Assembly: GCF_000379025.1 (NCBI RefSeq)
Contig: NZ_KB900617.1
Coordinates: 168,504-232,503 of the forward strand
Origin: Orenia marismortui DSM 5156
Lineage (GTDB): Bacteria > Bacillota > Halanaerobiia > Halobacteroidales > Halobacteroidaceae
DNA: 64,000 bases
Reading direction: 5' to 3'
Under the pieces are notes generated by a model, which was given only the letters and a program-made list of their open reading frames with translations, did no database searches and had not been told where the DNA came from. Of this stretch, positions 37,945-46,974 are shown piece by piece. A program made the translations under genes and the position numbers. Each line of letters opens with the position of its first letter. Positions within the stretch are counted from its first letter, which is position 1.

Positions 37945-38395
37945 CACTTCACCTCATTTATTTACTATATAATAATACTTATAATTTATTAAAGTACTAA
38001 CTATTTACAATCTATAGAAAAGTAATTTTTAACTTTATATTTAAGATATCACAATTACTATTCTTTATCAATATTTTAGTAAAAAAGCAGGTTTACAGTT
38101 TTATGGAATTAAATCCCTCATGACTAACCTCCTTAATAAGATCAATTAGAAATTTAAGATAATATATTTTTGATTAGCACTAAGAACTATTGTCTCTAGA
38201 TTATTGCTATTAGAAATACATTTTTAGATAACAGTAGATTTATCACAACAATCCTTTTTGAAGAGATAAAAAATAATAAGGAGCAGATAAAATATCTAAG
38301 TATTTAAACTAACCACTCTAGAGATATTATACTTTATTAAGTACATAGCTTTATTAACTTGCTGAGATAATATAAATATAGATAATGAATTAACT

Positions 38396-38430
38396 TTATC
38401 ATATTTGGTTGCCAAGAAGAAATATGATAA
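38396..38430. promoter_or_regulatory. Perfect inverted repeat upstream of murB
   Basis: TTATCATATTT (38396-38406) and AAATATGATAA (38420-38430), 11-bp arms around 13 bases. Too few T after it for a clear terminator; may be an operator. Confidence 0.45.
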
Positions 38431-38451
38431 AATAGATATAATAATATTTTA

Positions 38452-38610
38452 TGTATATATTGTGACCTTTTTAGGTGGTAGGAGTTAGGTTATAGGGAGT
38501 AGTAAGGTCTTCCTACCTCCCATTCCCTAACGCCTAACTCCGAAAGTGTCGTTTCATCTTCCCTTAAAGACATATTTAAAGTTTATTCTAGAGTTAAATG
38601 ACTATAATTT
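38452..38610. repeat. Palindromic heptad-repeat element upstream of murB
   Basis: Left TGTGACC, right GAAAGTGTCG and ACATATTTAAAGTTTATTCT. The core has AGG at exactly 7-base steps, four units then AGT (GTAGGAG, TTAGGTT, ATAGGGA), with complementary CCTAA words on the right arm. The gap 37945-38645 otherwise shows only the inverted repeat at 38396. Confidence 0.7.
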
Positions 38611-38645
38611 AAATAATAAATATAAAGGAGGCTTATTCTTATAAA

Positions 38646-39563
38646 ATGCTAAATCAAAACTTAAAAGCCAGTTTAGAAGAGATTAAAGGCTTAGATATAC
38701 AATTTAATGAACCACTCAAAAAACATACCACCTTTAAAATTGGTGGACCTGCTGATATTTTTATAACACCCCATAATATCGAAAATTTACAAAAAGTACT
38801 AAGAAAAACTAAAGATTATGATTTAGAAATGTTTATTTTAGGAAAAGGTAGTAATGTTATAGTAGGTGATAAAGGCTTTAGAGGGTTAGTGATTAATACA
38901 GAAAAGCTAAATAAAATAGAAGTAGAAGAAACTACTATCATCTCAGAAACAGGAATTCTATTATCTGACGTATCCGAAAAAGCTTTTGAAGCTGGATTAA
39001 CAGGTTTAGAATTTGCTAGTGGTATCCCTGGGAGTTTAGGTGGAGCAATCTATATGAATGCAGGTGCTTATGGTGGAATGATTAAAGATGTTATTAGTGA
39101 AGTAACCTGTGTCAACCATAATGGAGAAATAGTAGTACTTTCTAAAGAAGAGTTAAAACTCTCTTATAGACATAGTATCTTACAAGAAGAAAATTTAATA
39201 GCTGTTAAAGCAAAGATTAATTTAAAGTTTGGTAATAAAGAAGAAATTAAAGATATTATAAATGATTTAACTGATAAAAGATGGACTAAACAACCTATGG
39301 AAATGCCTAGTGCAGGTAGCATCTTTAAACGTCCTGAAAATCACTACGCTAGTGCATTAATTGATGAAGCAGGATTAAAAGGAACTAGAGTTGGTGATGC
39401 TCAAGTATCTAAGAAACATGCTGGCTTTATTGTTAATTTAGGCAATGCCTCAGCTGAAGATGTAAAAAATTTAATTAATTTAGTCCAAGAGAAGATATAT
39501 AAGAAAAATAATATAAAATTAGAAGTAGAACCTAAATTTATCGGCGAATTTCATAAACATTAA
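38646..39563 (+). CDS. murB: UDP-N-acetylenolpyruvoylglucosamine reductase
   Basis: 305 aa, MurB of the short (type II) kind. FAD-binding TTFKIGGPADIF and GKGSNVIVGD; active-site Ser in AGSIFKRP and the Glu near the end; GIPGSLGGAIYMNAGAYGG. Reduces UDP-GlcNAc-enolpyruvate to UDP-MurNAc. AGGAGG lies 14 bases before the ATG, unusually far. Single gene, with a shared terminator. Confidence 0.96.
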   Translation: MLNQNLKASLEEIKGLDIQFNEPLKKHTTFKIGGPADIFITPHNIENLQKVLRKTKDYDLEMFILGKGSNVIVGDKGFRGLVINTEKLNKIEVEETTIISETGILLSDVSEKAFEAGLTGLEFASGIPGSLGGAIYMNAGAYGGMIKDVISEVTCVNHNGEIVVLSKEELKLSYRHSILQEENLIAVKAKINLKFGNKEEIKDIINDLTDKRWTKQPMEMPSAGSIFKRPENHYASALIDEAGLKGTRVGDAQVSKKHAGFIVNLGNASAEDVKNLINLVQEKIYKKNNIKLEVEPKFIGEFHKH

Positions 39564-39603
39564 TAAAGAAGGTGGATTATTCAAATAATCCACCTTCTTT
39601 ATT
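39562..39603. terminator. Bidirectional terminator between murB and the glycosyltransferase
   Basis: 20-bp arms (AATAAAGAAGGTGGATTATT), CA loop; includes both stop codons. Confidence 0.92.
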
Positions 39604-40270
39604 TCATTACTGTATTTATATGGTTATAATTTAAATTATTCCTTCTAAAATAGTCAAAGACTTGCCAATACATCTTCATTCTAGAAATAAAACCTTTAAT
39701 TAAGCCTCTTTTCTCCTCTTTTGTTCTATGAGTTAGTCCTTTTAAAATAACCTTCTTCACCTTTAAAGACTTCTCTATAGCAATCTTAGTCAAAAACAAT
39801 TCTGCACCAAATTTAGATGACTTTAAATCAGCACAACAATCCAATACATCTCTTTTTAAAGCTCTCTGACCTGTTAACCAAGGCGTTATTTTTTGAGCAA
39901 AATCTGTAGAATCTCTACCTTCAATAAAGACACCACAACTCATATCAAAGTCATCTAACAAAATAGGTTTGACTAACTCTTTAATATGATTGACTTCTAA
40001 GTTGACTAAATCTCCATCTAAAAATACTATTATCTCCGAAGTAGTATTATCTATACCTACAGACATCGCAGCACCCTTACCTATATTACTTGGTAAAGCA
40101 ATAGTTTTAACATTATAATTTAATGCTTTTTGAACTGTACCATCTGTAGAACCATCACTAACTACTACTATTTCATTAAAAATATCACTTTTTTTAGCTG
40201 TTTTTATTACTTGACCAATTGTTTCTACTTCATTATAAGCCGGTATGATTAGTGAAATTTTTTTATTCAT
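39599..40270 (-). CDS. Family 2 glycosyltransferase
   Basis: 223 aa, GT-A fold: KISLIIPAYNEVETIGQVI, VVSDGSTDGT, and the metal-binding IVFLDGDLVN. No membrane segments, so a soluble enzyme, of the glucosyl-phosphoglycerate/dolichol-phosphate transferase style; acceptor unknown. It is upstream of nothing on its strand; htrA ends 107 bases before its start on the same strand. Confidence 0.85.
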   Translation of the reverse strand: MNKKISLIIPAYNEVETIGQVIKTAKKSDIFNEIVVVSDGSTDGTVQKALNYNVKTIALPSNIGKGAAMSVGIDNTTSEIIVFLDGDLVNLEVNHIKELVKPILLDDFDMSCGVFIEGRDSTDFAQKITPWLTGQRALKRDVLDCCADLKSSKFGAELFLTKIAIEKSLKVKKVILKGLTHRTKEEKRGLIKGFISRMKMYWQVFDYFRRNNLNYNHINTVMK

Positions 40271-40377
40271 TAAAAAGACATCACTCCTTTTTAAGTAATA
40301 TATTAAACTGCCACCCTTATTAATAATTGAAAAGGATGACAGCCAATATTGACCTTCAAAAAGATCAAATACTTATT

Positions 40378-41496
40378 TTAATTATTTTCTGTCTTCATTT
40401 CTTCTAATTTAACTGTAATTGGTTTTAAATTGCCTTCGTTATCCATAATTAATAATTTCAATTTTGAATTAATACCTTTTTTATTAATTATCTCTTGCAA
40501 ATCACTCATATCTTTTATCTTTTGATGATCAGCTTCAATAATAATATTATTATTAGATAATCCTGCTTTATCGGCTGGACTATCCATAATAACTCTAGCA
40601 ATTAATACACCATGTTCTACTGGCAGATTATAATAATTAATAATCTCTTTTGTTAATTTGCTACCATAAATTCCCAACCAAGGCCTTTTAACTCTACCAT
40701 ATTCAATTAAGTCACCAATTATATCTTTAGCTTTATTAACTGGAATTGAAAAACCAATTCCCTGAGCATCTCCAATAATAGCAGTATTAATACCAATTAC
40801 TCTCCCTTGGCTATCTAATAATGGTCCACCACTGTTCCCTGGATTAATAGAGGCATCAGTTTGAATCAAATTCTCTAAAATATGACCTCTCTTACCAGTT
40901 CTAATCTCTCTACCTAAAGCACTTACAACTCCTGTAGTAACAGTATTACTAAACTCGATACCATAGGGACTACCAATAGCAATAGTCAACTGACCTACCT
41001 CTAACTTATCTGAATCACCCAATTTAGCTACTGGTAAGTCCTTACCTTCAATCTTAATTACTGCCAAATCATTTCTTGGATCTGACCCAATTAATTTAGC
41101 TTTAAATTTGCGTCCATCTGATAACAATACTTTTATCTTATCGGCATTATCAATAACATGATGATTAGTCAAAATATAACCTTCTTTATCTATAATAACC
41201 CCTGAACCAAGCCCCTTTCTTTCTTGAGGAACTGGATTATAAAAGAAATCTCGAACAATTTCAACATCCCGGGTCATAATACTAACCACCGCAGGTCCAA
41301 CTTTTTTAACTGCCCTTTTAACAGCTTCTTCTTGTGGAATAATAATTTTATTTCTAACATCCTTATCTTGCTGAATTTCTTCTTTATCATTATTCCAAAA
41401 AGCATTAGCTGAATTATTAAATAAAGTAGTACCTAATAAAATGACAATTAGTAGTAAACAACTAGTAATTAATATAGATCTTCTTAAATTTTTCAT
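40378..41496 (-). CDS. htrA: HtrA/DegP-like serine protease
   Basis: 372 aa. One N-terminal membrane helix (about 8-24), protease domain with His113 (TNHHVID), Asp143 (RNDLAVIKI) and Ser222 (GNSGGP), one PDZ domain (about 270-365). Degrades misfolded proteins at the outer face of the inner membrane. Located directly downstream of a two-component system; its promoter carries direct repeats that fit that regulator. ATG behind AGGAGG. Confidence 0.95.
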   Translation of the reverse strand: MKNLRRSILITSCLLLIVILLGTTLFNNSANAFWNNDKEEIQQDKDVRNKIIIPQEEAVKRAVKKVGPAVVSIMTRDVEIVRDFFYNPVPQERKGLGSGVIIDKEGYILTNHHVIDNADKIKVLLSDGRKFKAKLIGSDPRNDLAVIKIEGKDLPVAKLGDSDKLEVGQLTIAIGSPYGIEFSNTVTTGVVSALGREIRTGKRGHILENLIQTDASINPGNSGGPLLDSQGRVIGINTAIIGDAQGIGFSIPVNKAKDIIGDLIEYGRVKRPWLGIYGSKLTKEIINYYNLPVEHGVLIARVIMDSPADKAGLSNNNIIIEADHQKIKDMSDLQEIINKKGINSKLKLLIMDNEGNLKPITVKLEEMKTENN

Positions 41497-41540
41497 AATT
41501 TAAGATACCTCCTATTTTCATATTTATTACTATTACAATT

Positions 41541-41575
41541 ATTATAAGAAGTATTCTTGACGAAAATATGACGAA
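41541..41575 (-). promoter_or_regulatory. htrA promoter with two response-regulator boxes
   Basis: TATAAT at 41546-41541 on the minus strand; no good -35. Instead TTCGTCA occurs twice (41575-41569 and 41564-41558) exactly 11 bases apart, overlapping the -35 region. Direct repeats with a one-turn step are the usual binding pattern of OmpR-type regulators, such as the one at 43018. Confidence 0.65.
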
Positions 41576-41600
41576 TACAATAAATTTTAGAGTTTAATTT

Positions 41601-43040
41601 TTAATCATCAGCTAAAAGGCTAAAACCAAATATTGACCCTTCGCCTATCTTACTTTCTACCCAAACTTCTCCCTGGTGTTGACGAATTATCTCTCTAACA
41701 ATAGATAATCCAAGCCCTGTTCCACCTCTATCTCTAGTCCGGGCCTTATCAACTTTATGAAACCTATTCCAAATATCATCTATTTCACCTTTAGGAATTC
41801 CTGGACCATTATCCTCAATCATCACTAAAACTCTATCATCTTTTAACTCCGAAGAAATTTTTATCTCTTCACCTTTAGGGGTAAAGTCAATTGCATTACT
41901 TACTAAATTAATCAATACTTGTTCCACTCTATCTCTATCTGCCAATACTAAGGGTAAATCTTTAGATAAATCAATTCTTATCTTTAGATCTTTTTCTTTG
42001 ATTCTAGGTAATAAGTTTCTAATAGAACGCCTTATAACAGCTTTTAAATCCAATCTTTTTATATCCATTTTAATTTGGCCTAATTCAATTTGAGATAAAT
42101 TTAATAAATCATTAACCAGTCTAATTAACCTTTTTACCTCTGTTAATACAATCTGATAATATTCTTCCTTATCAGCTTTGCTATCATACACTCCATCTCT
42201 TAAAGCCTTAACAAAGCCTTGTATTGAAGTTAAAGGTGTTCTTAATTCATGGGAAACATCTGCTACAAACCTACGCTGTAACTCCTCTTTATTTTGCAGG
42301 GAAGCAATGGTCTCTTGTAGTTTATCTGCTAAGTAATTAAAGGATGAAGCTAATTGCCCCACCTCATCATTAGAATTTATTTTTACTCTCTCATCAAAGT
42401 CACCATGAGCCATATTCAAAGATATCTTCTGCATCTTTTTTAATGGCTTAGAAAAACTTTTAGATAGGGTAAAGCTTAAAAGCAAAGTCAATATAATAGC
42501 AATAAAAGCTGCATATTGGATTAAATCTTTTAGATCACTTAAGGTGGATGTAATACCAGCTAAAGGAGAATAAACAAATACAGCTCCAATAACTTTCTTT
42601 GAAAATATAATTGGTACTGCCACAAATAGTACAGGCTCATCAAAGTAATTAGAAAAGCCTCGCTTTTTAACTATCTTACCCTGAAAAACCTGTTTTACCT
42701 CCTCTTTATTCAATCTAACTCCTTGTAATTCTTTCTGTTGAGTAGTTGCTAAAATTAAACCTTTAGAATCTACAATCCAGACATTACCTTCAAAAAAACG
42801 TTGTGAATTCCTTAAAAATGAGATGGTTTCATCATAATTTCCTTCATAAAGAGATTTCTGTACTAATTTAGATATCTTATTACCCTGATCAATAAATTTT
42901 TTCTCTGTACTATCATAATAATAACCTTTAACTAAATATGATAATAACCCTCCCAAAATAAATAGTGTAAATAAAATAATAATAGTAAATAGTATCATTA
43001 ATTTACCTGATATTGTATTAATCCTCTTTAATAATTTCAA
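41601..43040 (-). CDS. Sensor histidine kinase
   Basis: 479 aa. Two membrane segments (about 14-36 and 172-192) around an extracytoplasmic sensor, HAMP (about 192-245), HisKA with His264 (DVSHELRTPL), and HATPase_c with LINLVSNAI, IEDNGPGIP, GGTGLGLSIV. The start is TTG at 43040, overlapping the regulator gene by 23 bases; a second Met (residue 15) is possible. With the regulator it forms a VicK/CssS-like pair placed before htrA. Confidence 0.92.
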   Translation of the reverse strand: MKLLKRINTISGKLMILFTIIILFTLFILGGLLSYLVKGYYYDSTEKKFIDQGNKISKLVQKSLYEGNYDETISFLRNSQRFFEGNVWIVDSKGLILATTQQKELQGVRLNKEEVKQVFQGKIVKKRGFSNYFDEPVLFVAVPIIFSKKVIGAVFVYSPLAGITSTLSDLKDLIQYAAFIAIILTLLLSFTLSKSFSKPLKKMQKISLNMAHGDFDERVKINSNDEVGQLASSFNYLADKLQETIASLQNKEELQRRFVADVSHELRTPLTSIQGFVKALRDGVYDSKADKEEYYQIVLTEVKRLIRLVNDLLNLSQIELGQIKMDIKRLDLKAVIRRSIRNLLPRIKEKDLKIRIDLSKDLPLVLADRDRVEQVLINLVSNAIDFTPKGEEIKISSELKDDRVLVMIEDNGPGIPKGEIDDIWNRFHKVDKARTRDRGGTGLGLSIVREIIRQHQGEVWVESKIGEGSIFGFSLLADD

Positions 43041-43710
43041 ATTTGTATCCCACTCCCCAAACTGTATGAAAATATTTATACTTATCTAACTGCTCATCAA
43101 TCTTCTTTCTTAACCTTTTAATATGTGTATCTACTGTTCTAATATCACCTATAAAATCAAACCCCCATACTCTATCTAATAAATGTTCTCTACTAAATAC
43201 CTGCTTCTCATGCTTTGATAAAAAATAAAGCAAATCATACTCTTTGGGCGCTAATTCTAACTCTTGACCTTTTAAAATTACTTGATGTTTTTTATTATTT
43301 ATCTTGAGGTTAGGAAAAACCAGATTTTCTCCATCCCTTTTTATATTTCCTGCTCTTCTTAAAATTGCTTTAACTCTAGCTACTAATTCATCTGGGTCAA
43401 AAGGCTTAGTTACATAATCATCTGCACCTATTCCTAAACCTTTTAATTTATCATCTTTTTCACCTTTAGCAGTTAACATTAATATAGGGATATTTGACTG
43501 TTTTCTAATCTCTTGGCAAACTTCCCACCCATTCATCTTAGGTAACATAATATCCAATATAATCAAATGTGGATTTTCTTCATGGAATTTATCTATTGCT
43601 TCTTGACCATTATTTACTACGATTACTTTATATTTCTCCTTTTTTAAGTAGACCTCCATTAGTCTACATAGATTTTTATCATCATCTACTACTAAAATCT
43701 TAAGTTCCAT
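43018..43710 (-). CDS. OmpR-family response regulator
   Basis: 230 aa. Receiver with Asp53 (IILDIMLPKMNG), Lys in YVTKPFD, and a C-terminal winged helix (ELAPKEYDLLYFLSKHEKQVFSREHLLDRVWGFDFIGDIRTVDTHIKRLRKKI). Cognate of the overlapping kinase; likely target is the htrA promoter. ATG behind GGGAGG. Confidence 0.95.
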   Translation of the reverse strand: MELKILVVDDDKNLCRLMEVYLKKEKYKVIVVNNGQEAIDKFHEENPHLIILDIMLPKMNGWEVCQEIRKQSNIPILMLTAKGEKDDKLKGLGIGADDYVTKPFDPDELVARVKAILRRAGNIKRDGENLVFPNLKINNKKHQVILKGQELELAPKEYDLLYFLSKHEKQVFSREHLLDRVWGFDFIGDIRTVDTHIKRLRKKIDEQLDKYKYFHTVWGVGYKFEIIKED

Positions 43711-43798
43711 AATCTACCTCCCATATCTATTCTTTCATTTTTATTATATACAAGACGCTACCCTAGATGCAATAAAAGTATTCATCTCCATTAGCAAA

Positions 43799-43836
43799 AA
43801 TAAGAAGAGGCTCCTATTAGGAGCCTCTTCTTATTT
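43799..43836. terminator. Terminator after the inositol phosphatase gene
   Basis: 18-bp arms, AAGAAGAGGCTCCTA / TAGGAGCCTCTTCTT, with T-rich sequence on both sides. Confidence 0.92.
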
Positions 43837-44601
43837 TTTTATTTTTTCCATTAATGTGGTAGATAATATCTTATTAGCTGCTATTATGGTAAGCTTAGCT
43901 TCTTTAGAAAAAGTAATAACTCTTCCTCCAGCCTCTTCAATAATTAAAGATCCTGCTGCTATATCCCAAGGTTTTAACTCTAATTCCCAAAAACAATCTA
44001 AACTTCCTTCTGCTATACAACATAGATCTAATGCCGCACTACCAGTTTTACGCACCCCTCTTACCTCTTTAATTATTTTATTGAAATAATTAATATTTTC
44101 ATCTGGATCTTTATCTCTATAATAAGAAAGATCAGTAATCAATAAGGATTCATCTAAGTGCTTAGTTGTGGATACCTCTAATCTTTTCTGCCCTACAAAA
44201 GCCCCTTCTCCTTTAAGAGCATAATATAATTTTTTTAAACTTGGCAAATAAACTACTCCTACAATAGTATCACCTTTATGTTTTAAAGCTACAGATATAG
44301 CAAATAAGGAAAAACCATGAGCATAATTAGTTGTTCCATCTAAAGGGTCTATGATCCATTTATACTTTGAGTCTCTCTCTTTAACACCACTCTCTTCAGA
44401 TAAAATTGAATGATCAGGATATTCCTGATTTATATAATCCATCAATATTTCTTCTGATAGTTCATCTACTTCTGTAACTAAATCATTCTTATTTGACTTT
44501 GTTCTAACCTTTAGATTATCATTCAATTTTTCTAGTTGTAATTCTCCTACTTCTCGCACCCATTTTTTTACTTTCTTTAATACCTCTTCTCTATCTATAA
44601 T
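43831..44601 (-). CDS. Inositol monophosphatase family protein (probable ATT start)
   Basis: 256 aa if begun at the ATT at 44601. Metal sites VTEVDELSEE, LSEESG, WIIDPLDGTTNYAHG and LKPWDIAAG are complete. A GGAGGA site lies 6 bases before ATT, and the extra IIDREEVLKKVKKW residues supply the expected first helix; the only standard start is GTG at 44559, with no ribosome binding site and 14 residues shorter. It dephosphorylates inositol-1-phosphate or a similar substrate (possibly FBP or 3'-phosphoadenylate). Confidence 0.9.
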   Translation of the reverse strand: MIDREEVLKKVKKWVREVGELQLEKLNDNLKVRTKSNKNDLVTEVDELSEEILMDYINQEYPDHSILSEESGVKERDSKYKWIIDPLDGTTNYAHGFSLFAISVALKHKGDTIVGVVYLPSLKKLYYALKGEGAFVGQKRLEVSTTKHLDESLLITDLSYYRDKDPDENINYFNKIIKEVRGVRKTGSAALDLCCIAEGSLDCFWELELKPWDIAAGSLIIEEAGGRVITFSKEAKLTIIAANKILSTTLMEKIKK

Positions 44602-44649
44602 TTCACTTCCTCCTTTCAGAAACTTGAGATCTATTAATCAAATTTGAAA

Positions 44650-45360
44650 TTAATCTTCTACTTTCTGATTATAAACAGGGGAAGAATCTTTTAAATCTAT
44701 ATACAAGAAACCATCAGTATTTAAGCTTGCTAACATAACTTTAGAAATATCATTTATTCCAGATTTTCTAAGTTCATTATATAGCCACTTAAAATCTAAG
44801 TTATTCTGCTTTAAATTCTGCTCTAATACTTCACCATCTTTAATGATCTCTGTAGCTATTCCCTTGTAACTTGTCTCCAAATTCAGATCAGTCGGTGTTA
44901 CAGGAACAAAGGGGGTCTTCTTTAAAACACTTAACTTACCGGTAGATTCTAAAATAGCAAATTCTACTTCATTTAAATTAAAAACTCCTTTGTCCCTTAA
45001 TTGCATTTCTAAATGGTCTAAGTTATATCTAGCCTTTAGCATATTCTTTTCTAGTATCTTTCCATTCTGAATTATCACTACCGGTTCCCCTTCGATTAAT
45101 TTTCTAATTCTTAAACTCTTAATTGTTAGATAACTAAGCCCAATAGTAGATATAGCTAATACAACTGGTGCTAATAGAACCCAAATACCTCTAATTGCAT
45201 TTACAATATAAGCACCAGCTACTGTACCTATTGTCACTCCAGTTACAAATTCAAAAAAAGTAATTTGTGATAATAATTTACGACCAATCAATCTGGTTAA
45301 TACTGCTAATAAAAGAAAGACAACTACTGATCTCCAAATAGCTTCCAAATATTCTGACAT
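44650..45360 (-). CDS. DUF421 (YetF-type) membrane protein
   Basis: 236 aa. Three N-terminal membrane segments, then a cytoplasmic DUF421 domain with RKLIEGEPVVIIQNGKILEKNMLKARYNLDHLEMQLRDKGVFNLNEVEFAILESTGKLSVLKK, the classic family signature. Function unknown; family members occur in sporulating Firmicutes. Precedes the inositol phosphatase gene on the strand by 48 bases. Confidence 0.92.
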   Translation of the reverse strand: MSEYLEAIWRSVVVFLLLAVLTRLIGRKLLSQITFFEFVTGVTIGTVAGAYIVNAIRGIWVLLAPVVLAISTIGLSYLTIKSLRIRKLIEGEPVVIIQNGKILEKNMLKARYNLDHLEMQLRDKGVFNLNEVEFAILESTGKLSVLKKTPFVPVTPTDLNLETSYKGIATEIIKDGEVLEQNLKQNNLDFKWLYNELRKSGINDISKVMLASLNTDGFLYIDLKDSSPVYNQKVED

Positions 45361-45431
45361 TAAAAACTCACCTTATTCATTTCTTTTTAATTATTATTTG
45401 CTTAATTTCTATTTCCTATTATTTTACTTAT

Positions 45432-45481
45432 ATATAAATCAAAGCAGGTGATAGTTAACTATCACCTGCTTTGATTTATAT
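45432..45481 (-). terminator. Terminator, 50-bp perfect palindrome after comFB
   Basis: Centre at 45456/45457; arm core AAATCAAAGCAGGTGATAG. It follows the ComFB stop on the minus strand. Confidence 0.9.
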
Positions 45482-45494
45482 TAGCTTCATAATT

Positions 45495-45770
45495 CTATTC
45501 TCTATTATGATGTGGTCTTTCACTTACTGCTTTAGCCGCATTAATAACCACTCGATAAACATCCATCTTAGTTTGTGTACTAGAAATATCTACACTATCA
45601 ATTACAACACTACCATTCTCACTACCTGCATACCGTGGTCTCAGATTATTAAGAGCTAATGCTATAATATCATTTTGACATTGTTCACAGTCACATAAGT
45701 CTTCTCTTTCACTTAACAACTCTTTAACCATACTTTTGACTTCTGCTTCTACTAAATTTTTACTTGCCAA
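45495..45770 (-). CDS. ComFB family protein
   Basis: 91 aa. LVEAEVKSMVKELLSEREDLCDCEQCQNDIIALALNNLRPRYAGSENG is the ComFB core with its CxCxxC motif (Cys 26, 28 and 31), probably zinc-binding. ComFB proteins of other bacteria have been reported to bind cyclic dinucleotides. Starts at TTG 45770 behind GGAGG. Single gene. Confidence 0.88.
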   Translation of the reverse strand: MASKNLVEAEVKSMVKELLSEREDLCDCEQCQNDIIALALNNLRPRYAGSENGSVVIDSVDISSTQTKMDVYRVVINAAKAVSERPHHNRE

Positions 45771-45897
45771 TTTTAAATCCTCCCTCTCATCAATTATTAC
45801 TTGTTTATATTATTTAGATCTCATTTAAATTAATATCATTTCATTATTAATATTTCTAGATTATTATTCAAAGCCCTTTACTCAAAAATAAAAAATC

Positions 45898-46000
45898 TAC
45901 TTTAAGTATAAAGCGACAGAACAAGTTACTAGTTACTGAAGTGTAACTTTATTATCCTATAGATACATATTTAGATTTCATTCTAAAGTTGGATAACTAT
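45898..46000. repeat. Palindromic repeat element upstream of the barrel protein
   Basis: Left AAAGCGACAG, core GTTACTA, GTTACTG (7-base step), right GAAGTGTAAC, and ATTTCATTCTAAAGTTGGAT. The rest of 45771-46187 shows only an AT-rich leader. Confidence 0.6.
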
Positions 46001-46187
46001 AAAGATTCCTATATTACTACTCCATATTGCAAAACTTAAACTACTTTAATCTAAGAATAATATGTCATCTTATTTAAATATATTTATTTATTAATAAAGA
46101 ATACATAGATGCTGATAATTAACAAGAGGATTTGCTAATTATTTTTAGAAGTTAATAAGTTGAGAACAAATTAGAAAGGAGTATCAA

Positions 46188-46874
46188 ATGAAGAAATTAA
46201 TCGTAGCATTAGTCGCACTAGTATTTATCACAACTATAGCAACAACAAGTTTTGCAGAAAATTCTATATCCTTTGAAATTTTAGAGTCTGATACATCTTA
46301 CAAATCCTTGGGTGGAGAGTTTATGATAAAAGATCATTGGTCTTTTTTAGGAGACTATACTTTTAGCAGAATCGATCAATATAGTATAGGACTCCGAATT
46401 AATAAGTTAAATCTATCCATAATGAATAATATATTTAATAGTGAAAAATTATCTGCTCAATTAGGTTTAGGATATAGTTATGGTTCAGCAAATTTATCTT
46501 CTAATTACTTTCCAGATATGAATGTTTCTTCTCGGGAACATGGATTAATTTTAGCCGGAAATGCTGAAGTAGACTTAGATGATAGATTATCTCTATTTGG
46601 AAAAATAAATTATATTCCAAAAGCTAAGTTAGAAGGAAAAATAGAAAATAACGAAACCGTCGATGAAATTTCAGATAGTATTAAAAAGTATGAAGCAAAA
46701 ATAGGACTAAAATCAAAACTTGCCGAAAACCTAACAGCAAGACTAGGGTATAATTTTACTCGATATCTAGATAATATTAATTCAGGTTATGTAGATCCAA
46801 ATAATTTAAAACTAAAAGAAAATTTCAATCATAATCAATCTGGGATATTCCTAGGATTAGAAAGCAATTTTTAG
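46188..46874 (+). CDS. Outer-membrane beta-barrel protein
   Basis: 228 aa. Signal peptide MKKLIVALVALVFITTIATTSFA, then alternating amphipathic strands rich in aromatic residues (LGLGYSYGSANL, ARLGYNFTRYLDN) and a C-terminal Phe (GIFLGLESNF), the usual barrel assembly signal. Eight-stranded OMP_b-brl-type. It implies an outer membrane in this otherwise Firmicute-like genome. No conserved neighbour; ligand unknown. ATG behind AAAGGAG. Confidence 0.82.
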   Translation: MKKLIVALVALVFITTIATTSFAENSISFEILESDTSYKSLGGEFMIKDHWSFLGDYTFSRIDQYSIGLRINKLNLSIMNNIFNSEKLSAQLGLGYSYGSANLSSNYFPDMNVSSREHGLILAGNAEVDLDDRLSLFGKINYIPKAKLEGKIENNETVDEISDSIKKYEAKIGLKSKLAENLTARLGYNFTRYLDNINSGYVDPNNLKLKENFNHNQSGIFLGLESNF

Positions 46875-46928
46875 GCTCACAAAAACATTTGCAATCCAGG
46901 CTTTCTAACTATATAACTCATTTACTAA

Positions 46929-46960
46929 AAAAGTATCTACCTTCAGAGGTAGATACTTTT
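46929..46960. terminator. Terminator between the barrel gene and rbsB
   Basis: AAAAGTATCTACCT-TCAG-AGGTAGATACTTTT; works for both convergent genes. Confidence 0.9.
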
Positions 46961-46974
46961 AGTATATATGCTTA

